From positions 124,001 to 188,000 of the forward strand of contig CATLPD010000001.1 in the NCBI GenBank assembly GCA_950054485.1: 64,000 nt of DNA. The letters are read 5' to 3'. The stretch comes from an uncultured Alphaproteobacteria bacterium. Lineage in GTDB: Bacteria > Pseudomonadota > Alphaproteobacteria > Micavibrionales > CSBR16-224. A program made the position numbers and the translations under genes. The first letter of the stretch is position 1. Every line of letters begins with the position of its first letter. Below are positions 47,095 to 55,363 of the stretch, one piece after another. The notes beneath the pieces are model-generated. The model worked only from the letters and a program-made list of their open reading frames with translations, was not told where the DNA came from and did not search any database.

Positions 47095-48630
47095 TTAATT
47101 GTCATCATCTGATGAAGATGACGCGTTATTATTACTATTATTGTTGTTTGATGATGACGAAGAATCATTCGTAGTATTGTTTATACGTGTCGGGGTCAAT
47201 GATCTGTCAAAAACCAACAATATCGAATTATTTCCGTTCATCAAATCAACGCCAGTCGACTTGATGTCAACTTGCCATGGGACACCGGCAATAACCGTTT
47301 CCTGGCCGTCTTTAACAACAATTGTTCCAATCGGACCTGAAATCACAGCGGTTCTGGGGGATAAAGAGGTGACAATATATCCATCCAGATTGATCGGAAC
47401 ATCATCCTGTATTTCGCCGTCCATCGTTCTGACCGATATTGAATCACGTGAAACGGCAGCATCTGCCTCGCCGCGAACCGGAATAACAAGAATACCGCGC
47501 GCGCCGGTGTGACGGATCTGTACATCATCCAGTAACGGCCCCGTGCGACTGGGTGCCCATGTGATTGTCAAAGGGCACGCCGCGTTCGGCGCCAATACGC
47601 GCCCGCGATCGCAACCGTTTCTGCCGACGCTTAAGCCGTTGTCACTGCTGGACAAACGAATATCCTGAATGATCAGATCCTGATCACCGACATTCACCAA
47701 GCTGGCCGTAATCGCGGAAACGCTTTCAATACCACTTTCAAAATCAAATTCACTTTTATCTGTAATCAAAAGACCCGAATTCGGGACCGTATCGGGATAG
47801 ATCGGTGCGTCAGCGGGTGTATCAGGCGCATAGTCACCGGAAACATCAACGCGGCTGATCCCCGTAACACCATCATGCTTAATGACAAGACTGCCCAAAG
47901 ACGGACCACGAATAGTCGGCGACCATGTCACTGTTGCAATACAGGCCGCGCCGGCTTTCAGGTTTTCACAATTTGTTTTATAGCTGTAGCCCGACTTAGG
48001 TGCCGCCTCCAGATATATTTCGTCAATTTTGATTTCCTGCGGGGTCTTGTTACGAAAGGTAATCGAACGGATTTGCTCGATACCCGAGCTTACCGATCCG
48101 AAATCCAAAGCCTCCGGAAAAGCTTCCAGTTCGGATTGCGCCGTTTGTTCCTGATTTTCCAAACCCTCAACGGTTCCCGAAACAGATGCTGTCGCCAAAC
48201 GCGTGCGTCCGTTATGATCAATCAGCATTTCGATGCGATAGCTACCGACCTGAAGGCCCGATGCCGCAATCGTAATCGCACAGTCAGCACCAGGTGGTAA
48301 CGGTTCGCGCGCACATTGATTCAAAGAAACATTCGCCGAAACAGTCGAAGATGGATAAAGATTGATTTCGCCAACCTCGACAGGTGAAACACCGTCATTA
48401 CGGAACAGCACGACGATATATGATGTTGAACCGACAGTCAGCTCGCCGCCTTCGATACTTTCTTCAACCGCTGTTAGGTTTGGTCCTGCCGTTGCTGACC
48501 CGCCGCCGCCAGAGCCATCAAAGGACCGGAACTGCGCCTGTGCATTACCGGAAAATGATGTAAGAACCAACGCCATAGACATCATGAACGCCGAAAACAA
48601 AACCGGTAATCTGTTTTTTATAACCTGCAT
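47095..48630 (-). CDS. Exported pilus protein: Ig-like repeats plus PilP/GspC-like domain
   Basis: A signal peptide (cleavage near AQAQ) leads a 511-residue periplasmic protein. Three tandem beta domains of the ASH/choice-of-anchor type (about 45-155, 165-270, 285-390) each have the repeated pattern LDFGSVSSG...ITFRN...C...W(S/A)P. The next part, about 400-475, reads PINLDGYIVTSLSPRTAVIS, then IGTIVVKDG and GVDLMNGNNSILLVF, which fits the PilP/GspC homology domain that links inner-membrane parts to the secretin. The last 35 residues are Ser/Asn/Asp low complexity. It lies between secretin and ATPase genes. The fusion is an inference from pattern, not a search. Confidence 0.75.
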   Translation of the reverse strand: MQVIKNRLPVLFSAFMMSMALVLTSFSGNAQAQFRSFDGSGGGGSATAGPNLTAVEESIEGGELTVGSTSYIVVLFRNDGVSPVEVGEINLYPSSTVSANVSLNQCAREPLPPGADCAITIAASGLQVGSYRIEMLIDHNGRTRLATASVSGTVEGLENQEQTAQSELEAFPEALDFGSVSSGIEQIRSITFRNKTPQEIKIDEIYLEAAPKSGYSYKTNCENLKAGAACIATVTWSPTIRGPSLGSLVIKHDGVTGISRVDVSGDYAPDTPADAPIYPDTVPNSGLLITDKSEFDFESGIESVSAITASLVNVGDQDLIIQDIRLSSSDNGLSVGRNGCDRGRVLAPNAACPLTITWAPSRTGPLLDDVQIRHTGARGILVIPVRGEADAAVSRDSISVRTMDGEIQDDVPINLDGYIVTSLSPRTAVISGPIGTIVVKDGQETVIAGVPWQVDIKSTGVDLMNGNNSILLVFDRSLTPTRINNTTNDSSSSSNNNNSNNNASSSSDDDN

Positions 48631-48653
48631 ATTACCCCTTATTACGCAAAGAA

Positions 48654-50186
48654 TTAAGGCTGACCCTCAATTGTTAATATAGGCTGTGGCTCTGAAATTG
48701 CTACTGGCGCCAATGCGTCAGCAGGAATTGCGCCCATTGACAGCCCTTCCATATCCTCGTCCATATCATTATCGGCACGGTTTTTCTGTTCTTTCATTGC
48801 GCGAACTTCCGGTGTTTCATACACCAGAACGCGTGGACGGAACAGGAAGACCAGCTCGGATGTTTCGGTTGACGCCAGACGTGATGTCGGGAACAGCGGC
48901 TTCATAAAGCCCGGACCGCTTTCTGTGTTATTATCATTTTCCGTGACCAAACCGCCGATCAAAATCGCATCCCCCGGACGCACACGCACCTGCGTTTGCA
49001 AGCCGCGTTCAGTCGTATTCGGCAACTGAACGGTCGTCCCGTCACCGCCGACAAAGTTTTGCAATGCTAAGAGTTCGTTCAAAGTAATATCAATCGTGCC
49101 GTAAACGGTTGATTCATCCCATCCACTGCCGATAGTCAGGTTCAAACCTGTATCGATTGTATCTGTCTGAATCGAGAATGTTTCATCGCCGACATCGTCA
49201 ACCGTACGCGTCACTTCACTGACATAGTTTGATGAATTCTGGACGGATAGCGTGGCTTCAGACCCTGAAAGAACCGTCAACTGTGGTTGCGATACAGTTT
49301 TGACCGCGCCATATTCGGAGATAAATTCAAACACAGTCGTCGCATTGAAATCGCCACCGCTGAATGTCGGCGTAATCGTAATTGGCGCAGCTGAACCTGC
49401 AGGCGCAGCCCCCGGGACGTTAAAGTTGATATCAAAATTACCCAGATTCTCTAGAAGACCCGACCAATTAATACCGGTGCGGTTTTCGTTATTCAAGGTT
49501 ACTTCCCAGATATGGGTTTCAAAAACGATCAAGGCCGTATTCTTGCGCAGACGCGCAAAATAATCGTCGGCATATCGCGCCGATCTGTTTGATGCCTGAT
49601 AGACAATAACATTTGTTGATTCATCGATGATCGGCTCCGCGCTGTCTTCTCCCAAAACAGTGCTGAGGCCTTCAACAATACCGTCCAAACCGGTTTCACC
49701 ACTTAAAGGCGGCAAATCAACAACAAAAGTTTCTGTTTCTTTCACCGTTAAAAGACCATCGCTGTATGAACAATAAAGATTGGCCAGACCGCAGACGCGG
49801 TCGACCACTTTTGGTAAACGGCCACTAAGGTTTGCAACGGTAATCCGCTCGTTCAAACCGGCATCGGTTTCAAACGCCATCGAAATATCGAAATCCGACA
49901 GGATCAATTGCAACGCTCCGGCCAGCGTTTCCGAACGCAATTCATACGGCCCCACGTAAACATCGGGCAACGGGTCGCTTTTGGCGGCCTTTGGTACCAA
50001 AACATCATTTTCAAGTGGAATATAGGTAATCGGCTGATAGCTTTCGTTCAGCGCTTTCATCTTTTCACGCGCCTTAACTGGTGATCCGATATCAACGCTG
50101 TGATCGCCCGGCCTGTCAACAGGAGCACAGGCTGTCAGAACAAATGCAGCCGCCGCACATAAAATATATTTTTTTATTATCCCCAT
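48654..50186 (-). CDS. Lipoprotein secretin (PilN/BfpB type)
   Basis: The signal ends in LTAC, so this 510-residue protein is a lipoprotein, as in the type IVb PilN/BfpB secretins. The N-terminal part has a STN/N0-like domain (ILSDFDISMAFETDAGLNERI). The N1-like domain is FVVDLPPLSG... with a VYQASNRSARYADDYF segment. The C-terminal secretin domain has the signature LQTQVRVRPGDAILIGGLV and ends with LVFLFRPRVLVYE. It forms the outer-membrane pore. It is the second gene of the cluster, 10 bases after the response regulator. Confidence 0.92.
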   Translation of the reverse strand: MGIIKKYILCAAAAFVLTACAPVDRPGDHSVDIGSPVKAREKMKALNESYQPITYIPLENDVLVPKAAKSDPLPDVYVGPYELRSETLAGALQLILSDFDISMAFETDAGLNERITVANLSGRLPKVVDRVCGLANLYCSYSDGLLTVKETETFVVDLPPLSGETGLDGIVEGLSTVLGEDSAEPIIDESTNVIVYQASNRSARYADDYFARLRKNTALIVFETHIWEVTLNNENRTGINWSGLLENLGNFDINFNVPGAAPAGSAAPITITPTFSGGDFNATTVFEFISEYGAVKTVSQPQLTVLSGSEATLSVQNSSNYVSEVTRTVDDVGDETFSIQTDTIDTGLNLTIGSGWDESTVYGTIDITLNELLALQNFVGGDGTTVQLPNTTERGLQTQVRVRPGDAILIGGLVTENDNNTESGPGFMKPLFPTSRLASTETSELVFLFRPRVLVYETPEVRAMKEQKNRADNDMDEDMEGLSMGAIPADALAPVAISEPQPILTIEGQP

Positions 50187-50196
50187 TATAACCCCT

Positions 50197-50643
50197 TTAC
50201 GATGCAGCCTGTCCTAACAGCCGCTGCACGGTTGCGATCAGCCTGTCTTTTTGCACCGGCTTCAGCATAACAATATTAATGCTATAGTGACTTGCCTGTT
50301 CTAGCAAATCATTATTTTGATCACCGGTCAGCAGAATAATAGGCACCCTGTGGTTTTGACCGTGTATGTTTTTGACAAATTCAAAGCCGCCCATGGGCTC
50401 CATCCGAACATCCAGAATAATCAAGCCGATTGAACTGTCCAGCTTTTTCAGCGCCTCGGTTCCGTCGGCAGCCTCCTCGAGCGTATAACCAACACCCTTC
50501 AGGAAACCCGCGATTTGCATGCGAACGAATTCGTTATCTTCGACAATCAATATTTTTTTGCTATTTGAATCCGGCATCTGGTGTGAATACTTTATAGAAT
50601 AAATTGGGCGGGAGGCGTCCAGATCGAAAAAACCCTTAGCCAT
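50197..50643 (-). CDS. Single-domain response regulator at the head of the pilus operon
   Basis: This receiver-only protein has the acidic pair in ILIVEDNEF, the phospho-acceptor in LIILDVRM, the Thr in ILLTGDQN and the Lys in VMLKPVQKD. After the Asp the usual MPxMDG reads MEPMGGFE, so the conserved Pro and Asp are altered. The frame opens at 50643, but the promoter found just upstream would start transcription almost at that ATG; translation from MPDSNSKK at 50577 is equally likely and matches the family's normal N-terminus. It probably controls or tunes the pilus, perhaps with the hybrid kinase at 37826; that pairing is inference. Confidence 0.88.
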   Translation of the reverse strand: MAKGFFDLDASRPIYSIKYSHQMPDSNSKKILIVEDNEFVRMQIAGFLKGVGYTLEEAADGTEALKKLDSSIGLIILDVRMEPMGGFEFVKNIHGQNHRVPIILLTGDQNNDLLEQASHYSINIVMLKPVQKDRLIATVQRLLGQAAS

Positions 50644-50651
50644 GTCCCGTC

Positions 50652-50681
50652 ATTATATATTAGACTATAGGCGTGATGCAA
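50652..50681 (-). promoter_or_regulatory. Promoter of the pilus operon
   Basis: On the minus strand TTGCAT and TATAAT are separated by 18 bases. The -10 ends 8 bases before the ATG at 50643, so the transcript is leaderless or translation begins at 50577. Confidence 0.5.
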
Positions 50682-50688
50682 TAGTCTA
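50661..50688. promoter_or_regulatory. Candidate operator between pilus operon and prepilin peptidase
   Basis: The perfect inverted repeat TAGACTAT-N12-ATAGTCTA sits in the divergent region. One arm lies in the spacer and the other abuts the -35 of the operon promoter, a normal site for a repressor. Confidence 0.4.
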
Positions 50689-50709
50689 TATCCAATCTAG
50701 GGATCACGA

Positions 50710-51216
50710 ATGTTTTTTAGCACGATGGCCTTTTTTATACTGATCTTTGCCCTGCTGGCCAAACTGGCCTGGACAGATCACAAGTTTTATTTATTACCAA
50801 ACGTCTATAATCTGTCTTTGCTGATCTGCTATCTCGGCTTTCACATGATGACCAAATGGCATTTTGTCGCCATCGACAAGGCTATATGGGGCGCCATTGC
50901 CGGCGGCGGGTTTCTGATTATCCTGCGGGCCGTTGCCAACCATGTCATGAAAACAGACACAATCGGTTTCGGCGATATCAAATTTGTGATTGCCGCAGGT
51001 TTTGGCCTTGGTATTCCCAATGTCTTTCTGGTTTTAACAATCGGATCGGCCCTTGGAATTTTCCACGGCATCATTTTATATATGATTGAAGACCGCAAAA
51101 CCGAAGAAAACCTTGACCTCAGTCACGTTAATGTTCCGGCAGGTGTCGGCCTTTGTATCGCAACCGCTTTGATTACACTCTATCAATTTAATGGTTGGTG
51201 GAGGCTCTTCTCATGA
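50710..51216 (+). CDS. Prepilin peptidase (A24 family, CpaA/TadV-like)
   Basis: This 168-residue integral membrane aspartic protease cuts prepilin leaders. The two catalytic Asp are in WTDHKFYLLPN (near residue 22) and GFGDIKF (near residue 95), the GxGDxK motif of the family. It has about six membrane segments and lacks the N-terminal methylase domain of PilD. That agrees with pilins that do not have a Glu5 cue and may not be methylated. It is divergent from the pilus operon and overlaps the CoA transferase gene by 4 bases. Confidence 0.88.
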   Translation: MFFSTMAFFILIFALLAKLAWTDHKFYLLPNVYNLSLLICYLGFHMMTKWHFVAIDKAIWGAIAGGGFLIILRAVANHVMKTDTIGFGDIKFVIAAGFGLGIPNVFLVLTIGSALGIFHGIILYMIEDRKTEENLDLSHVNVPAGVGLCIATALITLYQFNGWWRLFS

Positions 51217-52379
51217 CAGGATCGGCCCTTGACGGCATAAAGGTTATTGACCTAACCCGCGTTCTGGCCGGGCCATCAGCCACCCAAATCCTTGGCGATT
51301 TCGGCGCAGATGTCATCAAAGTCGAAAAGCCCGGCACAGGCGATGACACGCGCGCATGGGGCCCGCCATTTGTCAGTGATGGCAGCAGCGAAAGCGCCTA
51401 TTACCTGTCAGTCAACCGATCAAAACGATCAATCGCCCTTGATATCACAACCGCTGAGGGGCAAGAAACCTTGCACCGCCTGATTGAAAAAGCCGATATT
51501 CTGGTCGAAAATTTCAAGGTCGGTGGACTTGAAAAATATGGGCTGTCCTATGAACAGATCAAAAATAAATATCCGCGCCTGATTTATGCCTCGCTGACAG
51601 GCTTTGGCCAAACGGGCCCTGCCAAAGATGCGCCCGGATACGACTTTATGATCCAAGGCATCGGCGGCATTATGAGCACCACAGGCCCCGCAGATGGCGA
51701 ACCGTACAAGGTCGGTGTCGCGATATCGGACTTGATGGCGGGACAATATCTGTTGAATGGTATTTTGGCAGCCCTTTACAACCGTGAAAAATCGGGCGTG
51801 GGACAGCAGATTGACGTCTCGCTGTTTGAAACGCAATTGGCCTGGCTTGCGAATTTGGGGCAATATTATTTGACCAGCGGTGAAGACCCGCCCCGCGTCG
51901 GCAATGCCCATACGACGATTGTGCCTTATGAAGCGTTCGAGACATCAGACGGACATTTCATTCTGGCGGTTGGCAATGACACCCAGTTTAAAAGCTTTTG
52001 CATGATTTCAGGCCTACGCGATCTGGCAGAAAACTCCGCGTATAAAACGAACCCCGCCCGTGTTAAGAACCGCGAAAAACTGCTGCCGATCATCCGGGAC
52101 GCTGTGAAAAAGAAAACACGCGCCCAATGGCTGGACCTCTGCGAAAAAAATAATATTCCCGCGGGGCCGATCAATAAAATCAGCGAGGCCTTTTCCCTGC
52201 CCCAGGTCGCCGCCCGTGATATGGTGATTGAAATGAGCCATCCCGACAGCGATACGCCTGTGAAACTGACAGGTAACCCCGTCAAATTTTCAGGCACGCC
52301 TGTGTCCTATAAAAAAGCCCCGCCCAAATGCGGCGCGGATACGGATGACATTCTAAAAGATTGGCTGGGTCAGGATTAA
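51213..52379 (+). CDS. CaiB/BaiF-family CoA transferase
   Basis: This class III CoA transferase is 388 residues from the ATG at 51213, which has GGAGG 8 bases upstream and overlaps the peptidase stop (ATGA). The N-terminal part has GIKVIDLTRVLAGPSATQILGDFGADVIKVE and SVNRSKRSIALD. The catalytic Asp region is APGYDFMIQGIGGIMS. The C-terminal part has VGNAHTTIVPYEAF and IPAGPINKISEAF. Substrate acids in this family vary (oxalate, carnitine, bile acids, branched acids), so none is assigned. It is translationally coupled to the prepilin peptidase, an odd pairing that may be chance. Confidence 0.92.
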   Translation: MTGSALDGIKVIDLTRVLAGPSATQILGDFGADVIKVEKPGTGDDTRAWGPPFVSDGSSESAYYLSVNRSKRSIALDITTAEGQETLHRLIEKADILVENFKVGGLEKYGLSYEQIKNKYPRLIYASLTGFGQTGPAKDAPGYDFMIQGIGGIMSTTGPADGEPYKVGVAISDLMAGQYLLNGILAALYNREKSGVGQQIDVSLFETQLAWLANLGQYYLTSGEDPPRVGNAHTTIVPYEAFETSDGHFILAVGNDTQFKSFCMISGLRDLAENSAYKTNPARVKNREKLLPIIRDAVKKKTRAQWLDLCEKNNIPAGPINKISEAFSLPQVAARDMVIEMSHPDSDTPVKLTGNPVKFSGTPVSYKKAPPKCGADTDDILKDWLGQD

Positions 52380-52936
52380 AGCTTAAAGGCCTCAATTTTT
52401 TGTTTTGGCAATTGCGCCGGACGGCCTTTTGAATCGATCGCATATTTCAACGGATTTTCATCACTGTCTTTCGGCAGCTCACGTGTCATGTAGTAAACGG
52501 GTTCGTCGATTTTATTACCGTCTTTATCGACTACAGTAAGCTTGGGTTCCAGCGCCTGCGCGAACCCCAATAACTCGTGAATTTTTCCAGAGGCTCCTTC
52601 AACGGTTAGCTTTTCATTTTCGTAGGTTTTTAAAAGTTCTTTCTGAATATTTGCATACACATGGTGACTGGGTACATCTGCAAGAATACTTTGATATGCA
52701 TTTGTTTTGCGTATGTCCTTATCTGGGAAAAACGTCAGCACCCCTACAGCGCCATACATTAAAGCAATAATAGGAACTGTTATTAAACCGCCGTCAAGCG
52801 CCAAAGCCCAAAGGGGCATCGACGCAACACCACCATAGGTAAATCTTGGACCTAAATATTTTGTTTTCGCTTTAAATTTCTTTTTCAAAATACCTTTTGA
52901 TGGAATTTTATCAGGGTTAATTTCAATATCGCGCAT
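52376..52936 (-). CDS. Family B membrane protein, distant copy 4
   Basis: This 186-residue protein is about 29 kb from the tandem copies but clearly related. It has a basic start (SKGILKKKFKAKTKY), the hydrophobic pair around ALDGG (VDGG in the others), and the segment LTVVDKDGNKIDEPVYYMTREL that matches LTVIDDKNRPTKEPVAYITK of copy 3. I use the ATG at 52936, which has CGGAG 8 bases upstream, over a TTG at 52942. It has its own promoter. It overlaps the CoA transferase tail to tail by 4 bases. Function unknown. Confidence 0.8.
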   Translation of the reverse strand: MRDIEINPDKIPSKGILKKKFKAKTKYLGPRFTYGGVASMPLWALALDGGLITVPIIALMYGAVGVLTFFPDKDIRKTNAYQSILADVPSHHVYANIQKELLKTYENEKLTVEGASGKIHELLGFAQALEPKLTVVDKDGNKIDEPVYYMTRELPKDSDENPLKYAIDSKGRPAQLPKQKIEAFKL

Positions 52937-52968
52937 GAGCAATACTCCGTTTTAAATCATGAAAAACA

Positions 52969-52997
52969 CACTAACATATACATTCTTTTTTTGTCAA
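52969..52997 (-). promoter_or_regulatory. Promoter of family B copy 4
   Basis: On the minus strand TTGACA (perfect) and TTAGTG lie 17 bases apart, 32 bases before the ATG at 52936. Confidence 0.5.
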
Positions 52998-53061
52998 TAT
53001 GTAAAGTAATTGCCTGTTTTAGCATCTTGATTGCAACAAAAAGATATGGTCTTTTAAAATC

Positions 53062-53949
53062 ATGAAACGCAATATCATCAGCATTCAAAATCTTGATCAG
53101 GACAAAATCCAACGCTTATTAATGCGTGCTCAGGATTTTGCCGATATGGCAGAATATCCACCGATTTTGAAGGGCAAATGCATTTTGGCGCTGTTTGCCG
53201 AAAATTCGACACGCACGCGCCTGTCCTTTGAAATGGCGGTTAAGCGCCTGGGCGGTCAGTTTTTGCTGATGACAGCGGACGGATCATCGCTGAAAAAAGG
53301 CGAAAGCGATCTGGATAACATCCTGACCTTGAACGCCTTACGCCCCGATGCCCTGATCGTACGCCATGGCCAAAACGGTTTTGCCGAAATGGCATCCCAA
53401 CACATGAATTGCCCCATTTTGAATGCGGGTGACGGCACGAATGAACACCCAACTCAGGCTTTGCTGGATGCCCTGACCCTGACACAGCAATTCGGTGACC
53501 TATCAGAAAAAAATATTGTTATTTGCGGTGACACCAAACACAGCCGCGTTGCGCATTCAAATGCCTATCTGCTGACAAAGCTGGGCGCACAAGTTACATT
53601 TGTCGGACCAAATGATCTGATGGATCAGACCTGTGATGTATACCGCAGTGATGATTTTGATCAGGCCATTAAAAACGCCGATGCCGTCATGATGCTGCGC
53701 ATGCAAAAGGAACGGTTCGACCAAAACCTGAATATTAATTTCGATGATTATATTTCAAAATATCAGTTGAATGATGCGCGCCTTTCCCAACTGCAAGACC
53801 GCTGCGTTATCATGCATCCGGGGCCAATGAACCGCGGGGTCGAAATTACAGATGCCGCCGCCGATCATGACCGCAGCCTTATATTGCGTCAGGTTGAAAA
53901 CGGCGTTTACGCGCGTATGGCCTGTCTGGAATATTGTCTTATTCGCTGA
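53062..53949 (+). CDS. pyrB: Aspartate carbamoyltransferase catalytic subunit PyrB
   Basis: PyrB joins carbamoyl phosphate and aspartate in pyrimidine synthesis. The 295-residue protein has the carbamoyl-phosphate loop FAENSTRTRLSFE, the second loop DGSSLKKGES with catalytic residues, HPTQALLDALTL, and MHPGPMNRGVEI near the end. No pyrI or pyrC is adjacent, so it is likely the form that works without a regulatory chain. It overlaps the tail of the Y-family polymerase gene by 11 bases. Confidence 0.96.
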   Translation: MKRNIISIQNLDQDKIQRLLMRAQDFADMAEYPPILKGKCILALFAENSTRTRLSFEMAVKRLGGQFLLMTADGSSLKKGESDLDNILTLNALRPDALIVRHGQNGFAEMASQHMNCPILNAGDGTNEHPTQALLDALTLTQQFGDLSEKNIVICGDTKHSRVAHSNAYLLTKLGAQVTFVGPNDLMDQTCDVYRSDDFDQAIKNADAVMMLRMQKERFDQNLNINFDDYISKYQLNDARLSQLQDRCVIMHPGPMNRGVEITDAAADHDRSLILRQVENGVYARMACLEYCLIR

Positions 53950-55207
53950 ATTCTTCCACCTCGGGAATGCGGTTAAAAGCGATTTTAGTGCCGACAAATC
54001 CGGCATTGGTTTTCGGTGCCATCCCGACCGTCACCGTATTGGCCCCATGCTTTTTATTCATCTTATCCATTGCATCCGACAGATTGCGGTTCACGCGCGC
54101 CTTGGGGGTATAATCCTCGAACAGATCGGGCGTGATGGTTGCGGCCTCTTTCAGGTCGCTCAGCGATATCGAAACCTTGAGCAACAAGCCCGGCTGCAAT
54201 TCACCCATCATCCGATCCCACAAAAACGATAGTGTTTCCAGCAGTTTGAAGCTGTCCTGCGTTGCGCAAAATGTGCGATCACCCCACCATTTTCGACGGT
54301 CAGGCGTTCTAACCCCCAATGACAAGCGCCCCGTATACATTTCATAGCGGCGCAATCGGGCCGACGCCTTGTTCGTCAGATAACGCGTGACCTGGGCTGC
54401 CTGTTCGGGCATGCGTAATTTCGGATCCAGCATCCGGCTATGACCGATCACGCTTTTGCTGGTTTTCGTATCGGGAATGTCATAGCCGTGCAGCTTATAC
54501 CAGAACCGTTCGCCCCCGACCCCACCCCAGATGCGGCGCGCGTGTTTGGGTGCGATATTCCAGAAATCCCCGACGGTATAGATGCCGGCATAATTCAATC
54601 GGCGCTCCATATTGGTATTGATACCCGTCAGATCACGCAGGGATAATTTGCAAACGGCATCCTTAATGTTATGGGGCATCAAGACCGTCAAACCATCGGG
54701 CTTTTGCATGTCCGATGCCAATTTCGCCAGAAATTTGTTCGGCGCCAAACCGATCGAACATTTAATGACCGGGCTGACATTATTGTATATCCCCTGTTTG
54801 ATTTTCAACGCCAAGGCGCGCGCCTGTTCCGGCAGGCGATCCTGTTTCGCAAGCAGACAGGCGGCCTCGTCAATCGAACAAATTTTCGTCACGTGAATAT
54901 GGCGTTCGACCTCGTTAAAAATTTTATGATGATATTCAACATAGACATCATGGCGCGCGGGCACACAGACCAGATCGGGACACATTTTTTTCGCCTCCCA
55001 GATTTTGGTGCCGGTTTTAATGCCGAATGCTTTGGCCTCGTAACTGGCTGCAATAGCGCAAGTCGCATCTGTCATGCTGGGCAGCACGGCAACGGGCCGA
55101 CCACGCAAATCGGGCTGCATATGTTGTTCGACCGATGCGAAATAACTGTTTAAATCCAGAAACAGATATTCCAGCGTCTTATTGGGTTGAAAGCCGTTTT
55201 CATTCAT
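53939..55207 (-). CDS. Y-family DNA polymerase (DinB/UmuC superfamily)
   Basis: This 422-residue translesion polymerase has the first metal motif FLDLNSYFASVEQ (Asp then Asn, as in UmuC-type VDVN), the YEAKAFGIKTGT region, and the catalytic ICSIDEAA motif with adjacent Asp-Glu near residue 114. The fingers and thumb have VSPVIKCSIGLAPNKFLAKLASDMQKP and a helix-hairpin-helix (LRDLTGINTNMERRLNYAGIYTVGD). The little-finger domain covers about 245-360. There is no clear beta-clamp motif at the end. A LexA box overlaps the promoter, so it belongs to the SOS regulon. Whether it is nearer DinB or another subgroup is not settled. Confidence 0.92.
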   Translation of the reverse strand: MNENGFQPNKTLEYLFLDLNSYFASVEQHMQPDLRGRPVAVLPSMTDATCAIAASYEAKAFGIKTGTKIWEAKKMCPDLVCVPARHDVYVEYHHKIFNEVERHIHVTKICSIDEAACLLAKQDRLPEQARALALKIKQGIYNNVSPVIKCSIGLAPNKFLAKLASDMQKPDGLTVLMPHNIKDAVCKLSLRDLTGINTNMERRLNYAGIYTVGDFWNIAPKHARRIWGGVGGERFWYKLHGYDIPDTKTSKSVIGHSRMLDPKLRMPEQAAQVTRYLTNKASARLRRYEMYTGRLSLGVRTPDRRKWWGDRTFCATQDSFKLLETLSFLWDRMMGELQPGLLLKVSISLSDLKEAATITPDLFEDYTPKARVNRNLSDAMDKMNKKHGANTVTVGMAPKTNAGFVGTKIAFNRIPEVEEFSE

Positions 55208-55260
55208 TTTTATATCGCCCTGTTTTCCAAGAATCGGGTCTTGTTTTTCTTGATCTCAGA

Positions 55261-55289
55261 ATATAACATTAAGAACAAAAAGTGAACAA
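55261..55289 (-). promoter_or_regulatory. Promoter of the Y-family polymerase
   Basis: On the minus strand TTGTTC and TTATAT are exactly 17 bases apart, about 54 bases before the start codon. The LexA box covers the -35. Confidence 0.55.
55273..55287 (-). promoter_or_regulatory. LexA operator, alphaproteobacterial type
   Basis: The minus strand reads GTTC-N7-GTTC, the exact consensus known for LexA in alphaproteobacteria such as Caulobacter and Rhodobacter. It covers the -35 hexamer of the polymerase promoter. Confidence 0.7.
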
Positions 55290-55305
55290 TTTTTTAAATG
55301 CAGGC

Positions 55306-55334
55306 TTGTTGATTTTTCAAAAATCGACTAGATT
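55306..55334 (+). promoter_or_regulatory. Promoter of plsY, with palindromic spacer
   Basis: TTGTTG and TAGATT are 17 bases apart. The spacer holds the palindrome GATTTTT-C-AAAAATC (55311-55325). Confidence 0.45.
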
Positions 55335-55363
55335 AAAACCATAATCAACAAAGCAGGTTAAGC

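Noticed and set aside
47100-47170. Repeated ATT/ATC units as a short repeat array
   Set aside because: They encode the Ser/Asn/Asp low-complexity tail of the Ig-like protein; unit length and sequence vary, with no spacers, so it is not CRISPR.
54671-55153. 160-residue plus-strand frame opposite the polymerase gene
   Set aside because: It is the reverse of a conserved catalytic region and does not resemble a protein family.
53939-55207. Y-family polymerase lacking a catalytic Asp (LDLN)
   Set aside because: UmuC-type enzymes normally have Asn at that position; the true metal ligands (first Asp and the Asp-Glu of SIDEA) are present.
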